From 2-01-FULL-41-14 sp046317875 (GTDB lineage: Bacteria; Pseudomonadota; Alphaproteobacteria; UBA7879; UBA5542), in the NCBI GenBank assembly GCA_046317875.1, contig JBKCVN010000011.1:30238-94237 (forward strand): 64,000 bases of DNA, written 5' to 3'. This document shows, piece after piece, positions 1 through 7,541 of the stretch (positions are counted from its first letter, which is position 1; every line of letters starts with the position of its first letter). A model generated the notes under the pieces. That model made no database searches and was not told where the DNA came from. It saw nothing but the letters and a program-made list of their open reading frames with translations. A program made the position numbers and the translations under genes.

Positions 1-233
1 TTGGATATGGGGGAGCTGAGGGCTAATAAATTTCCAAAAGCGGCCCCATAGTCTAAAACAAACGAAAGGTTTCGATGAAATCCTTCTTCCACTGTCTTTT
101 TTTCCTCCATGCTCGGTGAATTTGGCACACGAGTAGATACAGGTGAACAGTTTTCTTGCTGGATTCTCTGAAAGTCAGGGCCAGCTAATGAAATAAAGGG
201 TAGACAAAATAAAAATAGGATTTTTTTGAACAT
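1..233 (-). CDS. Secreted protein, N-terminal part only (runs off window)
   Basis: An open frame of 77 codons starts at an ATG at 233 and is still open at base 1. The first ~17 residues are a signal peptide (Lys-Lys, then a Phe/Leu-rich core, then SLAG). The mature part begins near PDFQRIQQENC and has a single early Cys. I do not recognise a family in what is visible. The gene would be transcribed away from thyX on the same strand, with 85 bp between them that hold no obvious terminator. The function is unknown and most of the protein lies outside the window. Confidence 0.6.
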   Translation of the reverse strand, partial: MFKKILFLFCLPFISLAGPDFQRIQQENCSPVSTRVPNSPSMEEKKTVEEGFHRNLSFVLDYGAAFGNLLALSSPIS

Positions 234-318
234 TTTTTAAGCCTCTCGTTTGATGGTTTCCTAAGTATAGAATTGATCCACCATGAAAGACAATCAAAGA
301 ACAATAAAAATTAAATAT

Positions 319-1266
319 TTATTTGTTCTGGCCCAAAATTTCCATTAGTTCACGCCATTCCCGTTGGGACATGCCGGAAGATTCGGCAGATGGTTTTTGA
401 CCTGCAATCATTTGTTTTATGACATCTAATCCTTTGTCGGATAGATGTACCCCATTTTTACGATAGGCCATAAAGGCTTCGTACGCCAAAGGTACCCATT
501 TTTTAACCACATCCAGCATCACATCGGCATACGCCCGAATCTCGTATTGGGAATGAGAGTCTGCCCGTAACGCTAAAAAGTGTAATAAGTTGCTGAGATC
601 AATCTTCCAATACCATTGGGTGTAAAAATTAACCGGCAGATTCATACGGGCCAGCTCGCGCGCCAGGCCACTTTTAGAATCGTCTAGTATGTTGCCCTGA
701 TTGTCATGGTTCAACAATTCTTGATAGGTATCATAGCATTGCATTGCATCACGCTTTAAAAGTTCCAAAGCACGGACCGCTTCTTCTCCTTTTAGCACAG
801 CTCCACGGCCCTGATTGTTGATGGCCGATTGGGACGCCAGATGTTCAGGCGCGGGTAGATAAAATTCTTTGTCTAATATGGAATAACGGGCCGAGTATTC
901 ATTCACATTAGCCGTACGGTGACGAATCCATTGGCGGGCCACGAACATGGGAAGTTTAATATGAAATTTAATTTCACACATTTCAAAGGGTGTATTGTGG
1001 CGGTGGCGCAATAGATAATTAATCAGCCCCCGGTCTTCCGAAACCTTTTTGGTGCCTTTGCCATAGGAAACACGGGCGGCTTGAACGATTGCGCCGTCAT
1101 CCCCCATATAGTCAATCACCCGAACAAACCCATGATCCAACACGGGTAAGGGCTCGTATAAAATTTTTTCTAATTCTTCAGAAACCGGTCGGCATGTTTT
1201 TTTGAATTGGGACTGAAGGTCAAAAATTTCAGCATTTTGTGTTTTGGTTTCGGTTGATACGGTCAT
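319..1266 (-). CDS. thyX: Flavin-dependent thymidylate synthase ThyX
   Basis: ThyX methylates dUMP to dTMP using methylene-THF with FAD and NADPH, replacing ThyA. The ThyX signature RHRTANVNEYSARYS lies at about residues 115-129 and matches the family pattern RHRxxSxNExSxR with a conservative change at the first Ser (Ala). Upstream, RHRHNTPFEM (about 87-96) is the usual substrate-binding stretch. At 315 aa it is within the range of alphaproteobacterial ThyX. The N-terminal ~30 residues are poorly conserved, so a shorter start is possible, but the ATG at 1266 is preceded by an AGGAAAA stretch. The gene stands alone. Confidence 0.95.
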   Translation of the reverse strand: MTVSTETKTQNAEIFDLQSQFKKTCRPVSEELEKILYEPLPVLDHGFVRVIDYMGDDGAIVQAARVSYGKGTKKVSEDRGLINYLLRHRHNTPFEMCEIKFHIKLPMFVARQWIRHRTANVNEYSARYSILDKEFYLPAPEHLASQSAINNQGRGAVLKGEEAVRALELLKRDAMQCYDTYQELLNHDNQGNILDDSKSGLARELARMNLPVNFYTQWYWKIDLSNLLHFLALRADSHSQYEIRAYADVMLDVVKKWVPLAYEAFMAYRKNGVHLSDKGLDVIKQMIAGQKPSAESSGMSQREWRELMEILGQNK

Positions 1267-1320
1267 GATTTTTCCTTTTATTAGATAGTATTGTAAGGAT
1301 CTTGTAGAAAAAATAAAAGC

Positions 1321-1656
1321 TTATTTTGTAGTCAGTATGACTCCGGCAATAATAAAAGCGGCCCCCATAAAGAAACGGGGGGAGAGGGGTTCATTAAAAA
1401 AGTAATGACTAAGAATAGGCAAAACAACAAACGCAGAAGATACAAACATATAGGCCCGGCTTATGGGCAAAAATTGAAGCACATGAATCCAAGACAACAT
1501 GGATAGGCCGTAACATGCCAAAGCGCATATGAAAAATGGATTTTTTGCCAAGTACAAAGGGTTTGGCAGGGTGTTTAGGATAAGGGCGCTTTTTTTTAAT
1601 AAAAGTTGACCTAAGCAAAGGGTTGTAATAGAAAAAAACAAGAAAATATAAACCAT
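1321..1656 (-). CDS. Small DMT/SMR-type inner-membrane transporter
   Basis: A protein of 111 aa with four hydrophobic segments (roughly 1-20, 33-55, 64-85, 92-110), the topology of small multidrug resistance and half-size EamA (ArnE/ArnF-like) proteins of the drug/metabolite transporter superfamily. The pattern LGQLLLKKSA near residue 15 and the C-terminal LSPRFFMGAAFIIAGVIL resemble EamA halves. The SMR Glu14 is not in its canonical place, so drug efflux should not be assumed; lipid or metabolite flipping is as likely. The ATG at 1656 is the only good start. It lies upstream of thyX on the same strand. Confidence 0.7.
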   Translation of the reverse strand: MVYIFLFFSITTLCLGQLLLKKSALILNTLPNPLYLAKNPFFICALACYGLSMLSWIHVLQFLPISRAYMFVSSAFVVLPILSHYFFNEPLSPRFFMGAAFIIAGVILTTK

Positions 1657-1716
1657 GTGAATACCATACTACTGGTTTTTTTTTTATTCAATGGAATAGT
1701 TCCTGCAGGTTGCCCC

Positions 1717-1745
1717 TTGACCATCCTGTTTGTTTAATGTATTCA
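1717..1745 (+). promoter_or_regulatory. Sigma-70-type promoter for rpmB
   Basis: TTGACC (1717-1722), a 17-nt spacer, then TATTCA (1740-1745), 32 nt ahead of the rpmB start. This was found by eye and rests on consensus match and position only. Confidence 0.5.
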
Positions 1746-1777
1746 AGGGTATTCAGAGTTTTTGAAAGGATACGATT

Positions 1778-2065
1778 ATGTCACGCGTATGTCAGATTAC
1801 AGGTAAAGGTGTTATGGTTGGAAACAACGTGAGCCACGCGCACAACAAAACGCGCCGCCGTTTTTTGCCTAACTTACAACACGTTTCCTTGGCCAGCGAA
1901 GCCTTGGGCGTTTCTGTACCTGTTCGTTTGTGCGCCCGTGGGTTGCGTACAGTAGAATTTAAGGGTGGATTGGATGGATTTTTGCTAAATACAAAAAATG
2001 CCAAATTAACCCCTGAAATGAAAAAATTGAAAAAGAAAATTTTGAAAAAGCAAGGGGCCGCGTAA
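1778..2065 (+). CDS. rpmB: 50S ribosomal protein L28
   Basis: L28 is a component of the large ribosomal subunit. The protein begins MSRVCQITGKGVMVGNNVSHAHNK, the hallmark L28 start (C-x-x-TGK...GNNVSHA.NKT), followed by a basic middle and a Lys-rich tail. At 95 aa it is the usual alphaproteobacterial length (the tail is longer than in E. coli). The start is an ATG preceded by GAAAGGA. The gene is monocistronic, bounded by its own promoter and an intrinsic terminator. Confidence 0.97.
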   Translation: MSRVCQITGKGVMVGNNVSHAHNKTRRRFLPNLQHVSLASEALGVSVPVRLCARGLRTVEFKGGLDGFLLNTKNAKLTPEMKKLKKKILKKQGAA

Positions 2066-2090
2066 AGCGTCTTGGTTTGAGGTTATTTTT

Positions 2091-2116
2091 AAAACCCGCT
2101 TCAAGGCGGGTTTTTT
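2091..2116 (+). terminator. Intrinsic terminator after rpmB
   Basis: AAAACCCGC pairs with GCGGGTTTT around a 6-nt loop, and the stem runs into a T tract. It lies 26 nt after the rpmB stop and separates it from the queuosine salvage pair. Confidence 0.85.
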
Positions 2117-2131
2117 AATTGAGGAATATGT

Positions 2132-2887
2132 GTGATCGATTATTTTGAATCATTGAAACTTATAGCCCAGTCTCCCGAGGTTTTACTAATCATTGAGTGG
2201 CTAGTATGTGGGCTTTTTATTTTGGGGGCTGACCGTTTCTTTAGATTGCCCGGCCTTTATGTTTACACCGCAGTGGGCGTTATTGTGGCCAACGTCACAG
2301 TTTTAAAAGTGGTTCAGTTTTCTTTTTACCCAAACCCCATGGCGCTGGGAACCATGGTGTTTAGTTCTTTGTTTTTAGCCAGCGATATTATGAATGAACG
2401 CTATGGAAAAAAAGCCGCGCTTAAATCGGTGGGTTTGGGGTTTTTTGCCTATTTTGTGACCATGGTACTTATGGGTCTTTCGTTGCTTTATGGTTCCAGC
2501 TCGTCTCTCACTTTTGATTCGGCCGTTTCTTTCTTAATAATGCCTGCCCCTTCTTTGTTCCTAGCCAGCTTGGTTTCTTATTTTTGCAGCCAGTATATGG
2601 ATGTTTTTTTATATGATCTGATTCACAGCAAAACCGGCCAAAAATTATTATGGCTAAGGTCTTTTATATCCACCCTAGTGGCTGTATTTATTGATAATAC
2701 AATTTTCAGTCTGCTGGCGTGGTCTCTTTTAACCCTGTCTCCACTGCCGTTGTCCGATATTTTCTGGACCTATATTTTGGGAGCCACGGTATTAAGAGTT
2801 GTGGTTTCGCTGGGAAATGTGGCATTTATGTATGCCTCGGCTTTTTTGAATAGGAACAATAACCCTCATGTCGTTTCGTTATCCTAA
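2132..2887 (+). CDS. yhhQ: Queuosine precursor transporter, YhhQ/VUT family
   Basis: An inner-membrane protein of 251 aa with six or seven hydrophobic segments. The family motif region LASDIMNERYGKKAALKSVGLG (from about residue 90) is characteristic of the YhhQ (DUF165, VUT) family, which imports queuosine precursors (preQ1, preQ0 or queuine, depending on species). The C-terminal third has the usual IDNTIFSLLAW segment. The 3' end overlaps tgt by 20 bp, which argues for co-expression and for a role in feeding Tgt. The substrate is not readable from this protein alone; the neighbouring Tgt suggests queuine. Confidence 0.88.
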   Translation: MIDYFESLKLIAQSPEVLLIIEWLVCGLFILGADRFFRLPGLYVYTAVGVIVANVTVLKVVQFSFYPNPMALGTMVFSSLFLASDIMNERYGKKAALKSVGLGFFAYFVTMVLMGLSLLYGSSSSLTFDSAVSFLIMPAPSLFLASLVSYFCSQYMDVFLYDLIHSKTGQKLLWLRSFISTLVAVFIDNTIFSLLAWSLLTLSPLPLSDIFWTYILGATVLRVVVSLGNVAFMYASAFLNRNNNPHVVSLS

Positions 2888-4055
2888 TTTTTCTTTTACC
2901 TTCACCGAGTGCCCCACGGCGGGACGGGCTCGCTTGGGCCAAATCGGAACCCCCCATGGCACTGTCCAGACGCCTGCTTTTATTTTTTGTGCCACCAAAG
3001 GAGCGATGAAAGCGGTGGCCATGCCCCAGGTGACCGAAGCCGGTACGCAAATTATTTTATCTAACACCTACCATATGATGTTACAGCCCGGATCCGAGCT
3101 GGTAAAAAAGATGGGAGGTTTGCATAAGTTTTGCGGTTGGAATGGCCCCATGTTAACCGATTCGGGGGGATTTCAAATTTTTAGTTTAGGGCATGGATCG
3201 GTTGCGGAGGAAATTAAGGGTAAGCGGTCCCAACCTGGCCGACGGTCGGTGGTCAAAATTAAGGAAGAAGGGGCTTATTTTCAATCCTATATCGATGGAA
3301 AAAAATGGCTTTTGACGCCTGAAAAATCCATCCAGGTTCAGCGTGAATTGGGGGCAGATTTAATTGTGGTTCTTGATGAATGCACCCCTTTCCATGTGGA
3401 CAAAAGATATACCCAAAGATCCATGGAGATGAGCCATCGGTGGGCTTTAAGAAGTTTGGCAGAATTTGACCGTGGGAATGATCATACACAAGCCTTGTAT
3501 GGGATTATTCAGGGGGGCGTTTATGAAGGTCTGCGCCAGCAAAGCATTGATTTTGTGAACGATAATGATTTTTTCGGTCATGCGATTGGGGGGTCCCTAG
3601 GGGCCAACAAAGACCAGATGGAAGAGATTGTTTCGTTTACCGCCCCCAAGCTGCGGCGTGATCGACCTATTCATTTATTGGGGATTGGGGGCATTCGGGA
3701 TATTTTTGCGGGGGTACGCCAGGGGATTGATACCTTTGACTGTGTTCATCCCACCCGCATTGCACGGCATGGAGGTGCCTTGGTTAAGGGCGCCAAGCGT
3801 GAGCATGTTCAAATTCGAAATGCTCAGTATCGAGAAGATGAACGCCCCTTAGAAACTGACTGTACATGTAGTACCTGCCAAGGATACTCGCGGGCCTATT
3901 TGCACCATTTGTTTAAGGCCAAAGAAATTTTAGGGATGCAATTGCTGACCATCCATAACATTCACTTTATGAATGCTTTAATGACAGATATCCGCGAGAG
4001 TCTTAAATCTTCGACACTACAAAGTATTGAAGAAAAATGGTTGGTAAAGAGCTGA
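2868..4055 (+). CDS. tgt: tRNA-guanine transglycosylase, queuine-type (Chlamydia-like)
   Basis: Tgt exchanges G34 of GUN-anticodon tRNAs for a 7-deazaguanine base. The nucleophile region is DTFDCVHPTR (Asp291), the general acid region TDSGGFQ (Asp98), and zinc is held by C332, C334, C337 and H363. At the base-pocket loop, where preQ1-using bacterial enzymes have GGLAVGE, this protein has GGSLGAN (241-247), with Gly245 at the position of the bacterial Val233 (Zymomonas numbering). Eukaryotic and, from memory, Chlamydia enzymes also have Gly there, which makes room for queuine. An insertion after FSLGHG (about 108-127, SVAEEIKGKRSQPGRRS) is also shared with my recollection of Chlamydia Tgt. It overlaps yhhQ. 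The family is certain; the base preference is inferred. Confidence 0.95.
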   Translation: MSFRYPNFSFTFTECPTAGRARLGQIGTPHGTVQTPAFIFCATKGAMKAVAMPQVTEAGTQIILSNTYHMMLQPGSELVKKMGGLHKFCGWNGPMLTDSGGFQIFSLGHGSVAEEIKGKRSQPGRRSVVKIKEEGAYFQSYIDGKKWLLTPEKSIQVQRELGADLIVVLDECTPFHVDKRYTQRSMEMSHRWALRSLAEFDRGNDHTQALYGIIQGGVYEGLRQQSIDFVNDNDFFGHAIGGSLGANKDQMEEIVSFTAPKLRRDRPIHLLGIGGIRDIFAGVRQGIDTFDCVHPTRIARHGGALVKGAKREHVQIRNAQYREDERPLETDCTCSTCQGYSRAYLHHLFKAKEILGMQLLTIHNIHFMNALMTDIRESLKSSTLQSIEEKWLVKS

Positions 4056-4058
4056 TTT

Positions 4059-6407
4059 TTAAAATCTTTTGCCAAGACGTAGCGCTATCTCATGAGCTTT
4101 CAGATGTTCGCCGAATTCCCCTGCATAGTTGGCATTCATAAACCAGTTGTCATTCAATTTAAATTCGGAAGATAAGGTCAATCCACCATAAATTTTGGTC
4201 TTATCATTGCTCGTAATGCCAAAGCCGTTTCCACCCACCGTTCCATTAATGTGTCCTTTTTTCATGGGATCCATCACGATCATTTTTAATCCAATCGAAT
4301 AAATTGCAGTAACAGATTCATGAATTTTATGGGTAGATAAATTAAACCCTGCTTCTGTCCGCAACATAGATGAACACCTGCCTTTTATGGTTTGATTATT
4401 GGCACCGGCTCCTATTTCCGTATAGCCATCTTCATGTCCATAAATCATCGTTGTGCTAATGTTAGGGACCAGAAGCCATTGTTTGTCCTCTAACAGAATA
4501 CGGTAACCAGCCCCGATAGAAGGTACTAATTGGTATCCATCATGTTTGTTGGTTGCCACAGTATTTGGGTCAATTTTACGCCCCATTTTAAATTTGTTAA
4601 GGGCTGCTGTCATCATGGTTTCAGCATACCAATTGTCATCCGTCCACGAGGCAAAAACCGTGGCAAATTGATCAGTGATCTGGGCTTTGCTGCCATTGGA
4701 TTTTAATTCTGATGTGCTATTGGCCGATCCAATACCGCCCCCCACAACCAGCTTTTGGGTGATTTTATGATCCATTCCAAACAAAATACCGGCTGTTCTG
4801 GAATCAAATCCCGATTCTTGACCAGTTCGTTCTTGTTCAACGACTTGCCCGAAAGGTTGGGCCCAGATCCCTGTTTTTTCCGTGCGTAGGGGTGCGAATC
4901 GATCAAATGTTTCTTGAGCCATAATTCCCATCATGCCTTCAGTATTGGCGAGATAAGACTGTGTTAAAGAGGGGGCCTTAAATGAGTTATCATTAAGTCC
5001 CTTATTTTGCGATCCACTGGAATTGGATTGTCCCCAAGATGAGGGTGTCCATGTGGATTGACGGATACCATGGGAAACCGTGGAAAATATTTTGTGTACG
5101 GCTGTGCGCACTTTTTCCAAAGACTTATTGATACTCTGGGCGGTTGAATGCACATGATGTCGGGTTTCTTCGGAAAGAGTCGTAGGCGCAGAGGTGGGTA
5201 TATAATTAATGATAGCCCGTAAAATAGGCGTTAAATCTTGAAGATCCTCGAGGTCTAGCCCATCAGGTATGGCTACTCCACTAGGGGCAGCTTGGGCTTC
5301 CCCCTCATCATAATTCAACTCAACTGCGGCATTTTCTAGAACATTTCCTTCTAAATCATAGATGTTGATGGTATCAAATACACCATCAATGCTGCCTCCA
5401 TTGTCGCCATTTCTATAAATTATATTACGTGTATCGGCAGTATAGGTATGGGTTGGGTCTAGATAAAAAGAAATGTTTCCATTATCGGCTGTGATGTTAC
5501 CTCTGCTTGTATTTATGCTGTTGGCAGCAATAATCATGAATCCATTTTTATTAGCCGTAATATCAAATCCTAAATGAATGCCGGTGTTAGCATTAAACTC
5601 TGAGGCTATCCCCATGTAGCCTGGCACCCCCGTGGAAGAAACTTTGTTGCGAACAAATGTATTGGTAAAACCCACGGCAGTAGGGGCCCATGTGGCCCCC
5701 CCATCGTTAATAAGGTCCCAGGAATCAACCGATGATTCCCCCCCAATAATGGTTAGTCCGCGAGCATCAGCCGTGCTGGCATTGTTGGTAATGGTGCCGC
5801 TGGTGGTTAAATTGGACCCGTTAAAATTAATCTGCCCTGAATTGTTTAGTGTAATGCCTTGGGTCTGAGAATTGCCAAAAGAATCTCCTGAGTTAATATC
5901 TATGGTTTTGTTCGCAGGTATAGTAAAAGTCTGAGTCACCCCTGACGTATTACTAATCCGCCCCACTTCCAAACGGGGGCCTGATAAATTAAGGGTATAA
6001 GAAGGGGTGGGGTCACCGCCATCGCGAGTCAAAAATTCAATAGATTCTAGCTGAATCGTATTAACATCTAAGTCATTTCCATAGGGATCTAGCCCCGCAG
6101 AAGATCCTGATTCAAGATTAATTGTTGTTTGTGCTGCCCCTCGATCATCAAAATAAACCAAAAAGCCTAAACAATCATACCCGCTGCCGCTGGCACTGGC
6201 GGTATAAAGTCTATCAGGAGCAACGCCAGTGGCATTGAAGGCTCCTTGGCCATAGTCATTCCAGTTGTTGATCGTATTCCAAGACCCATCTGTAGACCCA
6301 TTCCAATATAAAGTAGCTATATTTCTTGCAAAACAAGAAGAACAAAAAATAGAAAAAAAAGTTAAAAAACGGTATATAAATCTGGAAATTAAAAAAGAAT
6401 GCCTCAC
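4059..6407 (-). CDS. Autotransporter with beta-helix passenger and C-terminal barrel
   Basis: A protein of 782 aa. Residues 1-28 are a signal peptide. Residues ~30-400 are a Gly/Asn/Ser/Thr-rich passenger opening with YWNGSTDGSWNTINNW, a common autotransporter passenger start. A linker follows at ~400-490, then an autotransporter beta-domain at ~510-782 (TGIWAQPFGQ..., alternating strands) ending in LRLGKRF with the terminal aromatic needed for Bam assembly. The start is GTG at 6407 with GGAGG four bases upstream. It converges on tgt with 3 bp between and diverges from the sulfotransferase-like gene with 84 bp between. No protease triad is evident; the passenger is probably an adhesin, but its role is unknown. 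Confidence 0.88.
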   Translation of the reverse strand: MRHSFLISRFIYRFLTFFSIFCSSCFARNIATLYWNGSTDGSWNTINNWNDYGQGAFNATGVAPDRLYTASASGSGYDCLGFLVYFDDRGAAQTTINLESGSSAGLDPYGNDLDVNTIQLESIEFLTRDGGDPTPSYTLNLSGPRLEVGRISNTSGVTQTFTIPANKTIDINSGDSFGNSQTQGITLNNSGQINFNGSNLTTSGTITNNASTADARGLTIIGGESSVDSWDLINDGGATWAPTAVGFTNTFVRNKVSSTGVPGYMGIASEFNANTGIHLGFDITANKNGFMIIAANSINTSRGNITADNGNISFYLDPTHTYTADTRNIIYRNGDNGGSIDGVFDTINIYDLEGNVLENAAVELNYDEGEAQAAPSGVAIPDGLDLEDLQDLTPILRAIINYIPTSAPTTLSEETRHHVHSTAQSINKSLEKVRTAVHKIFSTVSHGIRQSTWTPSSWGQSNSSGSQNKGLNDNSFKAPSLTQSYLANTEGMMGIMAQETFDRFAPLRTEKTGIWAQPFGQVVEQERTGQESGFDSRTAGILFGMDHKITQKLVVGGGIGSANSTSELKSNGSKAQITDQFATVFASWTDDNWYAETMMTAALNKFKMGRKIDPNTVATNKHDGYQLVPSIGAGYRILLEDKQWLLVPNISTTMIYGHEDGYTEIGAGANNQTIKGRCSSMLRTEAGFNLSTHKIHESVTAIYSIGLKMIVMDPMKKGHINGTVGGNGFGITSNDKTKIYGGLTLSSEFKLNDNWFMNANYAGEFGEHLKAHEIALRLGKRF

Positions 6408-6491
6408 GTAGCCTCCGAATAAATTTTTTTGTTGGCTTCATTATGGCTGAAAAGGGTGATAGTCTCAAATAAAATTTAACAGGAGAATTCA

Positions 6492-7451
6492 ATGTTCAAA
6501 AAAATAAATCTTTTAAATTCGATGGGGGGACTAGCCGTATTAGCGACCATATCTCAGGCAATGGCCGCTTCTGAGAGGGCCGATTATCATGAGTTAGCCT
6601 TGGTGGCAGGTCCGGCCCGATCGGGTACTAGCACACTTACGGCGGCAGTGCGTGCCTGTGGTTTTGGCTTATCGCCTGCCGCTGAGGCACAAAAAGAGGA
6701 ACTTAAGGAAGAAACTGCTTCTGCGGAAAGCAAACTTAATCCCAAAGGAACGTTAGAAGACCTTTTATTTTTAAAAATTGGTCGTGAATATATGAATCGT
6801 ACCAATAAGGATAAACCACTGCCCCCTACGCACCCTTCTATGGCAAAGGGACGTAAGAATATTGGTATATTTTTTAACACAGTTTTTAAAGATTCTGCTC
6901 GTGTAGTCCTCAAGCATCCTGCGCTGTCTAAATTTGGTCCTATTCTGGAAAGGCGGGCCACGCAAGAAGATGTGGGGGCTCAAGCATTAAATATAAAATT
7001 TTCTTATGTTATAGCCTTGCGCCATCCCGCAGATGTGGGGCTTTCTATGCACCATGCTTTTCACGAGCGTAATCCCGAGAAGACAGTAGAGGACTATATG
7101 GAGATGTGGCGAGAAAATTTACAGCAAGCCTTGAGTTCTGCAAATATAGAAAGTGAAAGAAAAATCACTGACGGCCAAGAAGAAGTGACTTTGCCCCCGG
7201 CTGCAAAACGTATTTTTGTGAAATATGAGGAAATTATGAAGCATACGGATGAAGCCTTGACTACTTTGGCCCGCCGATTAGGGACAACTCTTGCGCCTGA
7301 AGCGTTGGAATCTTTTAAAACTGAATTTCTGTTACAAGATGTGCGCAAAAATCACACCCCCTTTATGGAAGATCATCCCGATTATCCGATGACTGAGTCC
7401 CAACGAGAGTTAAGAGACCATTTGGAAGCCTTGTATCAAGCCCAAGATTAA
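6492..7451 (+). CDS. Exported sulfotransferase-like protein
   Basis: A protein of 319 aa. Residues 1-25 form a signal peptide with a likely cleavage after AMA. The mature protein opens with a PAPS-type P-loop, LVAGPARSGTSTL (38-50). The second PAPS motif, RHPADVGLS (177-185), places Arg177 and Ser185 eight residues apart, as in known sulfotransferases. A later KYEEIM segment resembles the conserved C-terminal part of the fold. Known members transfer sulfate from cytosolic PAPS, so an exported copy is odd: a host-delivered enzyme is one reading, a non-sulfotransferase use of the fold another. The start is an ATG with AGGAGA upstream. It is monocistronic with a strong terminator. Confidence 0.75.
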   Translation: MFKKINLLNSMGGLAVLATISQAMAASERADYHELALVAGPARSGTSTLTAAVRACGFGLSPAAEAQKEELKEETASAESKLNPKGTLEDLLFLKIGREYMNRTNKDKPLPPTHPSMAKGRKNIGIFFNTVFKDSARVVLKHPALSKFGPILERRATQEDVGAQALNIKFSYVIALRHPADVGLSMHHAFHERNPEKTVEDYMEMWRENLQQALSSANIESERKITDGQEEVTLPPAAKRIFVKYEEIMKHTDEALTTLARRLGTTLAPEALESFKTEFLLQDVRKNHTPFMEDHPDYPMTESQRELRDHLEALYQAQD

Positions 7452-7465
7452 CTAATAACCTTATG

Positions 7466-7500
7466 GGCCCAACGGATTTTGTTGGGCCTTTTCTTTTTTT
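7466..7500 (+). terminator. Intrinsic terminator after the sulfotransferase-like gene
   Basis: GGCCCAAC (7466-7473) pairs perfectly with GTTGGGCC (7481-7488) around a 7-nt loop, followed by TTTTCTTTTTTT. Confidence 0.92.
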
Positions 7501-7541
7501 GTGATATAACTCATTCTTTTTAAACATTTGGAATATTAATT

